Origin: DATAES01 sp963721305
Lineage (GTDB): Bacteria > Actinomycetota > Acidimicrobiia > Acidimicrobiales > JACDCH01
Assembly: GCA_963721305.1 (NCBI GenBank)
Contig: CAVRIR010000005.1
Coordinates: 744,001-808,000, forward strand
Length of the DNA: 64,000 nt
Direction of reading: 5' to 3'
Position numbers and translations under genes: made by a program. The notes under the pieces were generated by a model, which made no database searches, was not told the DNA's origin, and saw nothing but the letters and a program-made list of their open reading frames with translations. Shown piece by piece: positions 26,311-34,789 of this stretch (position 1 is the stretch's first letter; each line of letters opens with the position of its first letter).

Positions 26311-27437
26311 TGCCGATGCACGGGCAACGTGAACACGAACGTCGCGCCGCCGCGGCCGTTCGCCGTCGCGGACTTCACCGCGATCGATCCGCCGTGGGCC
26401 TCCACGATGGCCTTGCAGATCGCTAGTCCGACGCCGCTCGACGTCGATCCCTTGCCCCGCGAGAAAGGTTCGAAGATCTGGTCGCGATCCTCAGGGTCGA
26501 CGCCAGGACCTTGATCCGAGACCGAGACCTCGATCCAGCCGCCGTGCTCGCGCGCGCGGACGCGCACGGTGCTCCCGTCCGGCGTGTGCCGGGCCGCGTT
26601 CTCGAGCAGGTTGGTGACCACCTGGTCCACGAGCGTGTAGTCGCCGTCGGCGAGCGGAAGCGTGAACGGCACGTCCATCTGCACGCGCACGTTGCGAAGC
26701 ACGCGGTTCAGCTTGCGCACTCGATCGGTCAGCAGCTCGTCGAGTGACAGCGCCTGCCGATCCGGTGTGAGCGAACCGCTCTCGACCCGGCTCAGGCTGA
26801 GCAGGTTCGCGACGAGCCGGTCGAGCCGTTCCGCCTCGTCACCGACGAGATCGAGCAGCTCGTCGCGGACGGCGTCGTCGTAGTCCGTGCCGTCACGAAG
26901 GTCGGAGGTCACGGCCCTGATCGTGACGAGCGGCGTCCGCAGATCGTGGGATACCGAACGCAACAGAGCCGAACGATCGTCGCCCAACTGTTGCAGCTGC
27001 GCCGCTTCCGCCGTGAGACGATCCTGCGCGTCGAGCAGGCGTCGCTGCTGCTCGTACAGCGCCTCGATCTCCGCGGCGCGCTGCTCGGCGACGCGCCGCC
27101 GCTCGCCCTCCGCGGCGACCAGCGTCCCGACCGCGAGCGCGACCGCGGTGAACACCCCGAGCGCGACCGCGTCGTCGACGAGGTCGAGCTTGAACGTGTT
27201 GTACGGCGGCAGGAAGAAGACCTCGAGCGTGACCGCGGCGACCCCGGCGGTCACGAGCGCGGCGAGCCGTCCGCCCGCCCACGCGGCAACGACGACCGGC
27301 ACGACCAGTGCGAGCGCGTCGGTCGCCGTGCTCGTGCGGGCGCGGAAGGGGATCAAGAGCGCGGCCGTGCCCGCAACGAGAGCGATGCCGAGCAGCGTGG
27401 CGCCGAGACGGCCGAGCGGCCGCCGAGAGATACCCAC
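26307..27437 (-). CDS. kdpD: KdpD-like sensor histidine kinase lacking the N-terminal KdpD/Usp domains
   Basis: A 376-aa kinase from GTG 27437 (GISRRPLGRLGA). Four hydrophobic segments form a DUF4118-like membrane domain (FFLPPYNTFKLDLVDDAVALGVF is in this region), followed by a coiled coil (RRRVAEQRAAEIEALYEQQ), HisKA with SVSHDLRTPLVTIRA and HATPase with NLLENAARHTPDG and SDQGPGVDPEDR. Full-length KdpD proteins have about 400 extra N-terminal residues (KdpD and Usp domains) that are missing here, so potassium or c-di-AMP sensing through those domains is not possible. Coupled to kdpE by a 4-bp overlap. The symbol reflects family resemblance rather than proven function. Confidence 0.85.
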   Translation of the reverse strand: MGISRRPLGRLGATLLGIALVAGTAALLIPFRARTSTATDALALVVPVVVAAWAGGRLAALVTAGVAAVTLEVFFLPPYNTFKLDLVDDAVALGVFTAVALAVGTLVAAEGERRRVAEQRAAEIEALYEQQRRLLDAQDRLTAEAAQLQQLGDDRSALLRSVSHDLRTPLVTIRAVTSDLRDGTDYDDAVRDELLDLVGDEAERLDRLVANLLSLSRVESGSLTPDRQALSLDELLTDRVRKLNRVLRNVRVQMDVPFTLPLADGDYTLVDQVVTNLLENAARHTPDGSTVRVRAREHGGWIEVSVSDQGPGVDPEDRDQIFEPFSRGKGSTSSGVGLAICKAIVEAHGGSIAVKSATANGRGGATFVFTLPVHRQ

Positions 27438-27445
27438 ACAGGGAT

Positions 27446-27495
27446 CTTGACGTGATCTTGATGCCTCGGCCCAACGCCTTGACGTGTTCTTGATG
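27446..27495. promoter_or_regulatory. Probable KdpE-type operator: two near-identical 18-bp direct repeats
   Basis: CTTGACGTGATCTTGATG (27446-27463) and CTTGACGTGTTCTTGATG (27478-27495) differ at one base and start 32 bp apart, about three helical turns. Each holds two CTTGA half-sites 11 bp apart, the spacing used by OmpR-family dimers. They fill most of the 80-bp gap between the kdpD-like gene and the divergent KimA-like gene. Binding by the adjacent regulator is inferred. Confidence 0.7.
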
Positions 27496-27517
27496 TCACG
27501 CACTGTGTGCTCAACAT

Positions 27518-29614
27518 GTGACCCAGACCGCCGAGCCGGATCTCGACCTGACGCGAGCACCGGCCGCTACTCCGACCGGGGCCGCTTCCGCGCCTCCTGC
27601 CACGCCAAGCGCGGCTGACGCGCTGCTCCGACCGCTCCCGCCGGCCCTCGAGCTCGACGTCCCCGAGACGCGTTCGTACCGGGTCAAGAACCGCCTCCTC
27701 GGCCCGCCGCTGCACACGCAGGAGCTCGAGCACGAGAGGCTCGGCATCCCGACGGCGCTCGCCGTGTTCTCGTCGGACTGCATCTCGTCGTCCGCGTACG
27801 CGACCGAAGAGATCCTGCGAGTCCTCATCCCGGTCGTCGGCGTCTTCGCGTTCAGCCTCGTGCTGCCGATCACGAGCGCGCTGATCGTCGTCCTCTTCTT
27901 CTTGATCCTCTCCTATCGAGAGACGATCAAGGAGTACCCGACGGCCGGTGGCGCGTACATGGTCACGCGCGACAACTTCGGGCTGCTTCCCGCGCAGGTG
28001 GCCGGCGTCTCGCTACTCACCGACTACGTCCTCACCGTGGCCGTGTCGACGGCAGCCGGCACCGACGCGCTGACGTCGGCCGTGCCGGCGCTCGCGCCGT
28101 ACAACGTCGTGATCGCGCTCGGCTTCGTCGCCCTCATCGCCTACGGGAACCTGCGGGGCGTCAAGGAGTCCGGCAAGCTGTTCGCGCTCCCCACCTACTT
28201 CTTCATCGCGATCATGCTCCTGATGTTGGTCATGGGCGCGGCCAAGGCGATGGCCGGCGATCTGCATCCCGCGTCACTCGATACGACCGGACAGGTCCCG
28301 TTCGCACACGATGCGCTCGGCGCCGGGCTGTTCTTCGGCGCTGGACTGTGGATCGTGCTGAAGGCATTCGCCTCCGGAGGCGCTGCGGTCACCGGCGTCG
28401 AGGCGATCTCCAACGGTGTCACCGCCTTCCGCAAGCCGGAATGGGTCAACGCGCGACGCACGCTCGTGATCATGGGCGCAACGCTCGGCACGCTGTTCAT
28501 CGGCTTGTCTGCGCTCGCCACGAAGGTGCATCCGATTCCCTACGTCGAGGGAACACCAACGGTCATCTCCCAGGTCGGCAAAGCGGTGTTCGGCGGCGGA
28601 ACGGTCGGTCACCTCCTCTTCATCGGGCTCCAGGCCGGGACGATGCTCATCCTCGTCCTCGCGGCCAACACGAGCTTCGCCGACTTCCCCCGGCTGGCGA
28701 GCTTCCATGCCGGCGACGCGTTCATGCCGAAGCAGTTGACCAAACGCGGTCACCGCTTGGTGTTCTCGAACGGCGTCCTCGCGCTCGCCTGCACCGCGGC
28801 CGTGCTCATCGTCATCACCGGAGCGCGTGTCGACCACCTGATCCCGCTCTACGCCGTCGGCGTGTTCACCAGCTTCACGATGAGCCAGGCGGGCATGGCT
28901 CGACACCACATCCGCAAGAAGGAGCCCGGCTGGCGCAAGGGCCTGTTCGTCAACGCAACGGGCGCCATGCTGTCGCTCATCGTCGACGTCGTCATCATCG
29001 TGACGAAGTTCAAGCCGCCGGGTCAGCCGCTCGGCGCGTGGGTCATCCTCGTGATCGTCCCGGTCATGGTGTACGCGCTGACGCGCCTGAACAAGCAGTA
29101 CGAAGCGGAAGCCAAGGAGCTCGCCGCCGACGTGCGCGCCGCCGCGGAGGCCCCCGTGTTCCACCGCCACACGGTGCTGTTGCTCGTCGACGAGCTGGAC
29201 CGGTCAGCGGCGAAGGGCATCCAGTACGCGCGGAGCCTCACGCCTGACGAGGTGCGCGCGGTCCACGCCGCGACCGATCTCGAGAAAGCCGAGCGGCTGA
29301 TGAACGACTGGCTGCGCCTCGGCCTGTCGCGATTCCCGCTCGAGCTGGTCGACTGCCCGGATCGGCGGATCGTGCGGTCGGTGCTCGAGGTCGTGTGCGA
29401 GGCCATGGCCGATGGACGGACCGAGGTCACGGTGCTCGTCCCCCGTCGCCACTACCGGCGGTTCTGGCATCGGCTGCTGCACGACCGCACGAGCGACGCG
29501 ATCGCGAAGGCGCTCGCTCGTATGCCGCACGCCAACGTGACTTTCGTGCCCTACCACCTCGGCAGCGAGCCCGAACTGGTCCCGCCCGCGCCATTCGAGG
29601 AGATCACCCTGTGA
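27518..29614 (+). CDS. KimA-like APC-superfamily transporter (probable potassium uptake)
   Basis: A 698-aa membrane protein. An N-terminal cytosolic tail of about 70 residues is followed by about twelve hydrophobic segments. The motifs VFSSDCISSSAYATEEIL in the first helix region and SYRETIKEYPTAGGAYMV are those of the YdaO/KimA group of APC transporters. A C-terminal soluble domain (HRHTVLLLVDELDRSAAKGIQYA onward) resembles the Usp-like domain of KimA. GTG 27518 is the start; ATG 27516 overlaps it but runs directly into TGA. KimA imports potassium in Bacillus; amino-acid transport remains an alternative for this subgroup. The stop overlaps the next gene (GTGA). Confidence 0.82.
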   Translation: MTQTAEPDLDLTRAPAATPTGAASAPPATPSAADALLRPLPPALELDVPETRSYRVKNRLLGPPLHTQELEHERLGIPTALAVFSSDCISSSAYATEEILRVLIPVVGVFAFSLVLPITSALIVVLFFLILSYRETIKEYPTAGGAYMVTRDNFGLLPAQVAGVSLLTDYVLTVAVSTAAGTDALTSAVPALAPYNVVIALGFVALIAYGNLRGVKESGKLFALPTYFFIAIMLLMLVMGAAKAMAGDLHPASLDTTGQVPFAHDALGAGLFFGAGLWIVLKAFASGGAAVTGVEAISNGVTAFRKPEWVNARRTLVIMGATLGTLFIGLSALATKVHPIPYVEGTPTVISQVGKAVFGGGTVGHLLFIGLQAGTMLILVLAANTSFADFPRLASFHAGDAFMPKQLTKRGHRLVFSNGVLALACTAAVLIVITGARVDHLIPLYAVGVFTSFTMSQAGMARHHIRKKEPGWRKGLFVNATGAMLSLIVDVVIIVTKFKPPGQPLGAWVILVIVPVMVYALTRLNKQYEAEAKELAADVRAAAEAPVFHRHTVLLLVDELDRSAAKGIQYARSLTPDEVRAVHAATDLEKAERLMNDWLRLGLSRFPLELVDCPDRRIVRSVLEVVCEAMADGRTEVTVLVPRRHYRRFWHRLLHDRTSDAIAKALARMPHANVTFVPYHLGSEPELVPPAPFEEITL

Positions 29615-29895
29615 CCGATCCAGTGATCCCGATCGGTGACGTGCAGTTCCGCCAGCGTGCCGGCATCCGCGGGCGCGTCCGGTCGCTGCGGGTCCGGCCG
29701 TGGGGCGACAACCCCACCCTCGAAGTCGTCCTGGCCGACGAGACCGGTGGGCTCACGCTCGTCTTCCTGGCGCGGCGCCATCTCGCCGGCGTCCGGCTGG
29801 GGACGGTGTTGCGGGCCGAAGGCATGGTCGGGGCCCACCAGCGCCGATTGGCCATCTTGAACCCGGTCTACGAGCTGGAGACCGTGCCTGCCTGA
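29611..29895 (+). CDS. OB-fold nucleic-acid-binding-like protein
   Basis: A 94-aa protein coupled to the transporter by a GTGA overlap at GTG 29611. The pattern RAGIRGRVRSLRVRPWGDNPTLEVVLADETGGLTLVFLARRHLAG, then GTVLRAEGMVGAHQRRLAILNPVYEL, is typical of a single OB fold such as those seen in RecG-like and tRNA-anticodon proteins. A related protein is encoded at 30090-30452. Small OB-fold proteins sit beside TrkA/APC genes in mycobacteria as well (Rv2694c region, from memory). Its role is unknown. Confidence 0.75.
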   Translation: MTDPVIPIGDVQFRQRAGIRGRVRSLRVRPWGDNPTLEVVLADETGGLTLVFLARRHLAGVRLGTVLRAEGMVGAHQRRLAILNPVYELETVPA

Positions 29896-29967
29896 GGACG
29901 CAAGAGCGGCCATACGCGGCCTCTGCGCCAGCGAGACGGTTCCCGCGCTGCAGTCTCGGGTGCGGAG

Positions 29968-30087
29968 GTGCGCCCCGGCGAGTGGACCGACACGCTGCTC
30001 ACGATGCGGCTCGGGACGTGGGCCCTTGCGTTGCCACTCATCGCCGCGGCCGCCGTGGCGACGAGGCTGGTCCGCGTATCCTCCTGA
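29968..30087 (+). CDS. Possible 39-aa membrane microprotein between the OB-fold genes
   Basis: GTG 29968 (or ATG 30004) opens a short frame: RPGEWTDTLLT, then a single hydrophobic helix (WALALPLIAAAAVATRL) and a short tail ending at TGA 30085-30087. That stop is 2 bp before the GTG of the second OB-fold gene. Spacing and membrane pattern support it weakly; no homology is recognised. Confidence 0.4.
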   Translation: MRPGEWTDTLLTMRLGTWALALPLIAAAAVATRLVRVSS

Positions 30088-30089
30088 GC

Positions 30090-30452
30090 GTGGGTATTCG
30101 AGATCGCGCTCGCCGCCGACTCGGCCAGCCGGTAGCCGAGCTCGACCGCATGCGCTTGGAGGACCGATATTGCGGGCTCGGGATCGGCAAGGTCTCCGAG
30201 GCGCCGCTGCGGGAACCGTGCCGCATCGCCGGTGAGGTGCAGGGCCTGCGGGTGGTGCCGCGGTCGGGGAGTCCGTCCCTCGAGGTCACCGTGTCGGACG
30301 GCAGCGGCCGCGCCGTCGCCGTGTTCCTCGGACGCAAACGCATCCCCGGTGTCGACCCAGGCCGCGGTGTCGTCCTCGAGGGCGTCGCCCGCAAAGAAGG
30401 CAACCGCACCGTGCTCCTCAACCCCGCCTACACGCTGCTCCCCCAGACCTAG
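30090..30452 (+). CDS. Second OB-fold protein
   Basis: A 120-aa protein from GTG 30090. After a basic N-terminus (GIRDRARRRLGQPVAELDRMR) comes an OB-fold pattern, REPCRIAGEVQGLRVVPRSGSPSLEVTVSDGSGRAVAVFLGRKRIPGV and VVLEGVARKEGNRTVLLNPAYTLL, clearly related to the protein at 29611-29895. It is last in the plus-strand potassium-locus unit and converges on the second KimA-like gene 18 bp away. Function is unknown; nucleic-acid or nucleotide binding is possible. Confidence 0.75.
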   Translation: MGIRDRARRRLGQPVAELDRMRLEDRYCGLGIGKVSEAPLREPCRIAGEVQGLRVVPRSGSPSLEVTVSDGSGRAVAVFLGRKRIPGVDPGRGVVLEGVARKEGNRTVLLNPAYTLLPQT

Positions 30453-30469
30453 CGCGAACGAAGGGATGG

Positions 30470-32350
30470 TTACGGGTCGCCGATGACTTCGACCTTGCCG
30501 TGTTCGATGTGGTACGGGACGGACACGACGACGGTGTTGCGGCGAAACAGCAAACGCGCCTTCAACATGAGAGCGCTCTGGTTGTGGAGGAGCTGCTGCC
30601 ACCAGCGCGTCAGCACGAACTCCGGCAGCACCACGGTGACGATGTCGTTGTCATACGCCTGATCGAGCTCGTCGATGAACTCGACGACCGAGCCGGTGAG
30701 GTCGCGGTACGGCGACAGCTTGATCTCGAGCGCGATGACGAGGCTGTGCTCAGCCCACTGCTTCTGGATCTCCTCGGCTTCTTCCGGTCCGGTGACGACC
30801 GACATGGCGACGAGACGGTCCGGCGACAGCGACTTGGCGTAGCTCAGCGCCGCGAGCGTGGCCCGATTCACCTGTCCGACGAGCACGACGACGGTGTGCG
30901 TGTGCCGCGGCTGCCGGTAGGAGTCGCCGACCTCGAGCGCGTCCTCGACGCGGACGTAGTGGCGCTTGATGGACTTGAAGAACAAGACGATCAGCGGGAT
31001 CAACACGGCAGGGATCCACGCGCCCTTCGTGAACTTCGAGACCAGCACGATGACGGCAACCAGTCCGGTGGCGAACGTGCCCGTCGCGTTGATGGCGAGG
31101 CCTGCCCTCCAGCGCGGCTCACGCAAGCGCCAGTGGTGCACGACCATGCCCGCCTGCGACAGCGTGAACCCGGTGAACACACCGACCGCGTAGAGCTGGA
31201 TCAACAGGCTGGTCTGGCCACCGAAGCCGATGATCAGGATCGCGGCGGCGCCGGACAGCACGAGGATGCCGTTCGAGAAAACCAACCGGTCGCCTCGGTT
31301 GGCCAACTGGCGGGGGAGGTATCCGTCGCGGGCGATGATCGACGACAGCCGGGGGAAGTCTGCGTACGCGGTGTTCGCGGCGAGCACCAGGATGGCGAAC
31401 GTCGAGATCTGCAGGATCAGGTACAGCGGCGTGCCGCTACCGAAGACGGCGCGGCCCATGATCGACAGCAGCGTCTCGTTCTCGGAGGGCGTGGGCGCCA
31501 ACCGGTGCGCGAGCACCGCGATGCCGAAGAAGTACGTCCCCATGATCGCGGCCATGATCGTGAGCGTTGTCGCTGCGTTCTTCGACTCGGGCTTGCGGAA
31601 CGCGGGAACGCCGTTCGAGATCGCTTCGACACCCGACAGCGCGATGGCGCCCGACGAGAACGCGCGCAACAGGATCAGGAGCGACAAGCCCGTCACGGTG
31701 CCGCCGGTGAGCTGTTGCAGTTGCTCGGTGTTCGGCGGCAGCGGCTGGAGGCGGCCGGTGAACGATTGGAACAGCCCCCAGGCGAGCAGCAGTCCGAGCG
31801 ACACGATGTACACGTACGTGGGTCCGGCGAAGATGGTGCCGGACTCCTTCAGGCCGCGCAGGTTGGCGAGCATCATCACCAACACACAGGCGAGACAGAT
31901 CGGGACGCGCAACTCGAACAGCGTGTCGTTCTGCGCGGCCGACAGGATGGCCGCGACGCCGGCGGAGATCGATACCGCGACGGTGAGGATGTAGTCCACG
32001 AGCAACGACGCGCCCGCGATCAGCGACGGGAGCTCGCCCAGGTTCTCGCGCGAGACGATGTACGACCCTCCACCGCTCGGGTAGGCGAACACCGTCTGGC
32101 GATACGACGTCACCACGATGGCGAGTAGGATCACGACCACGATCGCGAGCGGGACCAGCTTGGACAGCGCGACCGACAAGCCCGCGGCGGGGACGAGCAC
32201 GAGGAGGATCTCCTCGGTCGCGTACGCCGTCGACGAGATGGCGTCCGACGCGAACACCGGCAGTGCCACCGTCTTCGGCAGCCGCTGATGGGCTTCCTCG
32301 GCAGAGGCGAGCGGCCGCCCGACGAGGACACGCTTGACTATCGAGGCCAT
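30470..32350 (-). CDS. Second KimA-like APC transporter
   Basis: A 626-aa protein with ALPVFASDAISSTAYATEEILLVL near the N-terminus and SYRQTVFAYPSGGGSYIVSRENLG, closer to Bacillus KimA than the first copy. About twelve transmembrane helices precede a C-terminal Usp-like domain (RHTHTVVVLVGQVNRATLAALSYAKSL). It is the third gene of a minus-strand unit after two TrkA-type regulators, 15 bp downstream of the second. Mycobacteria have a similar arrangement (Rv2690c near ceoB/ceoC, from memory). This supports potassium uptake controlled by the RCK-type proteins, although APC transporters of this group have also been called amino-acid permeases. Confidence 0.85.
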   Translation of the reverse strand: MASIVKRVLVGRPLASAEEAHQRLPKTVALPVFASDAISSTAYATEEILLVLVPAAGLSVALSKLVPLAIVVVILLAIVVTSYRQTVFAYPSGGGSYIVSRENLGELPSLIAGASLLVDYILTVAVSISAGVAAILSAAQNDTLFELRVPICLACVLVMMLANLRGLKESGTIFAGPTYVYIVSLGLLLAWGLFQSFTGRLQPLPPNTEQLQQLTGGTVTGLSLLILLRAFSSGAIALSGVEAISNGVPAFRKPESKNAATTLTIMAAIMGTYFFGIAVLAHRLAPTPSENETLLSIMGRAVFGSGTPLYLILQISTFAILVLAANTAYADFPRLSSIIARDGYLPRQLANRGDRLVFSNGILVLSGAAAILIIGFGGQTSLLIQLYAVGVFTGFTLSQAGMVVHHWRLREPRWRAGLAINATGTFATGLVAVIVLVSKFTKGAWIPAVLIPLIVLFFKSIKRHYVRVEDALEVGDSYRQPRHTHTVVVLVGQVNRATLAALSYAKSLSPDRLVAMSVVTGPEEAEEIQKQWAEHSLVIALEIKLSPYRDLTGSVVEFIDELDQAYDNDIVTVVLPEFVLTRWWQQLLHNQSALMLKARLLFRRNTVVVSVPYHIEHGKVEVIGDP

Positions 32351-32365
32351 CGGAACGTCATCCCG

Positions 32366-33040
32366 TCACGGCCCGATGAGGAGCTGGCGGACGGCGTCCT
32401 CGCTGTCCGGCGTCACCAGCACCAACACTTCGTCGCCCTCGAGCAGCGGCGTATCGCCTCGCGGCACGACCACGTGGTCCTGCCGGAGGATCGCCACGAC
32501 CGTCGAGTCGCGAGGGAAGCCGAGCTCGACGATCTCGCGGTCGATGGCCGGCGATCCCGGCGCGAGGGTCACCTCGACGAGCCCGGCGCGGCCGCCTTCG
32601 AAGCTCAGCAGCCGGACCAGGCTGCCCACGGAGACCGCCTCTTCCACCAGCGCGGTCAGCAGATGAGGGGTCGAGACGGAGACGTCGACGCCCCACATCT
32701 CGTTGAACATCCAGTCGTTCTTCGGGTTGTTCACGCGCGCGACGACCCGAGGCACCGCGAACTCCTGCTTGGCGAGCAACGAGATGACGAGGTTGTCCTC
32801 GTCATCGCCCGTGACCGCGGCGACCACATCGGCCTTCTCGGGCTCGGCTTTCGCGAGCTCACTCACCTCGCAGGCGTCGGCGACGAGCCACTGCACACCC
32901 GGCGGATCGTTGAAGGACTCGGCCTGCCGCACACGATCGGGATCGACTTCGACGAGCAGCACGTCGTGGCCAGCGCTGTGCAACTCGCTGGCGATGAACG
33001 TTCCGACCTTGCCGCCACCGGCGATGACCACTCGCATCAA
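32366..33040 (-). CDS. TrkA-family potassium uptake regulator (CeoC-like)
   Basis: A 224-aa RCK protein. The Rossmann N-terminal domain has VIAGGGKVGTFIASELHSAGHDVLLVEVD, with the acidic residue that binds NAD(H) ribose. LVADACEVSELAKAEPEKADVVAAVTGDDEDNL follows. The C-terminal TrkA_C domain starts near RAGLVEVTLAPGSPA. These proteins bind nucleotides and gate Trk/Ktr or related channels. Its ATG overlaps the stop of the paired TrkA gene, and the transporter gene follows by 15 bp, so all three form one operon. Confidence 0.92.
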   Translation of the reverse strand: MMRVVIAGGGKVGTFIASELHSAGHDVLLVEVDPDRVRQAESFNDPPGVQWLVADACEVSELAKAEPEKADVVAAVTGDDEDNLVISLLAKQEFAVPRVVARVNNPKNDWMFNEMWGVDVSVSTPHLLTALVEEAVSVGSLVRLLSFEGGRAGLVEVTLAPGSPAIDREIVELGFPRDSTVVAILRQDHVVVPRGDTPLLEGDEVLVLVTPDSEDAVRQLLIGP

Positions 33041-33705
33041 TGCGCTCCCGCCGTCGCGCTACCACTCAATCGTTCGTCGAACGCCGCGATCTTGTCACCA
33101 CTGACTGCGGCGTACACGACGTCTCCGTCCTGAATCACCAGGCCCGGGCGGGTCAGCTGCGACACGCCCAGCCGCGCCACGGCGATCACCCGGGCGTCGC
33201 CTTCCATCTCGAGCTCGGTCACGTCGTGCCCGGCCCAGTTGGCCGGCACCTGACGCTCGAGCAGGCAGACGTGAGCGCTCGGGTCGATCCACTCCACCGC
33301 GTGGGACTCGGGAAGGATGCGGCGCAGCACGCGCTCGATCGTCCACTGGACCGTGGCGACCGTCGGGATGCCGAGGCGCTCGTAGATGGCAGCGCGACGG
33401 GGGTCGTAGATGCGGGCGACCACGTTGTCGATCCCGTACGTCTCCTTGGCGACGCGGGCGATCATGATGTTCGAGTTGTCACCGTTGGTCACCGACGCCA
33501 CCGCGAACGCTTCCTTGATCCCGGCTTCTTCCAGCCTGGAGCGGTCGAAGCCGACACCCACGAGCTTCTTCCCGGAGAACGACGGCGAGAGACGCCGGAA
33601 CGCCTGCTCTCGACGATCGATGATCCCAACCGTGTGACCTGCCGCCTCAACGGCTTCGGCGAGGCCGGAACCGACCCGGCCACACCCGACCACGACGACG
33701 TGCAC
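33037..33705 (-). CDS. TrkA-family potassium uptake regulator (CeoB-like)
   Basis: RCK protein of 222 aa with VVVVGCGRVGSGLAEAVEAAGHTVGIIDR at the N-terminus and a C-terminal TrkA_C domain (HDVTELEMEGDARVIAVARLG). Three GTG/ATG choices exist; GTG 33705 is preferred because GGAGGT at 33714-33719 is 8 nt upstream of it, whereas GTG 33711 is only 2 nt away. It is first in the operon with the second TrkA gene and the KimA-like transporter. Two-protein TrkA systems of this kind are found in mycobacteria (ceoB/ceoC). Confidence 0.92.
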   Translation of the reverse strand: MHVVVVGCGRVGSGLAEAVEAAGHTVGIIDRREQAFRRLSPSFSGKKLVGVGFDRSRLEEAGIKEAFAVASVTNGDNSNIMIARVAKETYGIDNVVARIYDPRRAAIYERLGIPTVATVQWTIERVLRRILPESHAVEWIDPSAHVCLLERQVPANWAGHDVTELEMEGDARVIAVARLGVSQLTRPGLVIQDGDVVYAAVSGDKIAAFDERLSGSATAGAH

Positions 33706-33745
33706 GAACACCCACCTCCCGTGCCCTAGGGGGGTGGGCACGACG

Positions 33746-33764
33746 CGGCATCGTACTGATGCCG
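33746..33764 (-). terminator. Hairpin after the aldo/keto reductase gene
   Basis: CGGCATC (33746-33752) and GATGCCG (33758-33764) form a 7-bp stem with a 5-nt loop, downstream of the reductase stop and upstream of the TrkA start, all on the minus strand. There is no clear T-tract. Confidence 0.4.
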
Positions 33765-33795
33765 TGTTACGAGACGGAAAATCCCCCCGCCCCGC

Positions 33796-34767
33796 TCACC
33801 TCTTCAGCCGGTTGGTCAGCAACTTCGGCACCGCCGCCGCGCCGCGGATCGGATCGAACCGGTCGGACGCCTCGGTCAGACGGGCGTCATCTTCGTCGCT
33901 CAGCTCGAGGTCGGCAGCGGCGACGTTCGCCTCGAGCTGCTCGACGCTCGAAGCGCCGGGGATGGCGATGACGTTCGGCCGCCGGACCACCCACGCCAGA
34001 GCCACCTGCGCTGGGGTCGCATCGTGCGCGGCGGCGATCTCGCGCAACGCGTCGAGCAGGGGTCCGGCCCGTTCGAGGTTCTCCGGGAGGAAGAGCGGGT
34101 TGTTGCGCCGTACGTCTCGTGGCACGTTGCCGGCGTCGTACTTGGCGCCGAGCAGGCCTTGTGCGAGCGGGCTGTAGGCGATGATCAACCGATCGCTCTG
34201 CTGCGCGAACGGCAGCAGCTCACGGTCGGGCTTCCGAGTAGCGAGGCTGTACTGCACCTGGTTGGACAGGATGGTCGTGCCCAGCTCTCGCTCGAGTGCC
34301 TCCCAGCCGGCGCGCGAGTAGTTGCTCACGCCGACGCGTCGGACGACGCCCGTCTCGATCAGCCGGCGCAGCCCGTCGGCGAGCGTCTTCTTCGGCAACA
34401 CAGGGTTCGGCCAGTGCACCTGGTACAGATCGAGGACATCGATGCCGAGTCGCTGCAACGACTTGCGCCCGCGGCTCTCGATGAAGCCCGGTCCCACCGG
34501 CGGAACCACCGGCATGAGCTTCGACGCGACCCACGCGCGGTCGCGCCGATCGGCGATGGCCTTGCCGACGATGCGCTCGGACTTGCCGAACCCGTACGCC
34601 TCGGCGGTGTCGAGGACGTTGACGCCGAGGTCGAGCGCACGATGGACGATCTCGATCGCCGTCGTGCTCGCGTACTCGTCGCCGTACGCCCAGTCACGCG
34701 AGCCGAACTGCCACGCGCCGACCCCGATGACCGAGAGGTGCTCACCGCCTACGTCGATGTAGCGCAT
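33796..34767 (-). CDS. Aldo/keto reductase
   Basis: NAD(P)H-dependent (alpha/beta)8-barrel reductase of 323 aa. The catalytic tetrad is visible as Asp53 and Tyr58 (DTAEAYG), Lys83 (ASKLMP) and His in LYQVHWPNP. The cofactor region includes VGVSNYS, IAYSPLAQGLL and AIPGASSVEQLEAN. The substrate is unknown. It lies 22 bp downstream of the SDR gene on the same strand, so co-transcription is likely. Confidence 0.93.
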   Translation of the reverse strand: MRYIDVGGEHLSVIGVGAWQFGSRDWAYGDEYASTTAIEIVHRALDLGVNVLDTAEAYGFGKSERIVGKAIADRRDRAWVASKLMPVVPPVGPGFIESRGRKSLQRLGIDVLDLYQVHWPNPVLPKKTLADGLRRLIETGVVRRVGVSNYSRAGWEALERELGTTILSNQVQYSLATRKPDRELLPFAQQSDRLIIAYSPLAQGLLGAKYDAGNVPRDVRRNNPLFLPENLERAGPLLDALREIAAAHDATPAQVALAWVVRRPNVIAIPGASSVEQLEANVAAADLELSDEDDARLTEASDRFDPIRGAAAVPKLLTNRLKR

Positions 34768-34789
34768 CGCTAACTCGAGACCGGCCCGG

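Noticed and set aside
32351..32365. c-di-AMP (ydaO-type) riboswitch before the second KimA-like gene
   Set aside because: Only 15 bp separate it from the upstream TrkA gene, and the first KimA-like gene has only the 80-bp gap filled by direct repeats.
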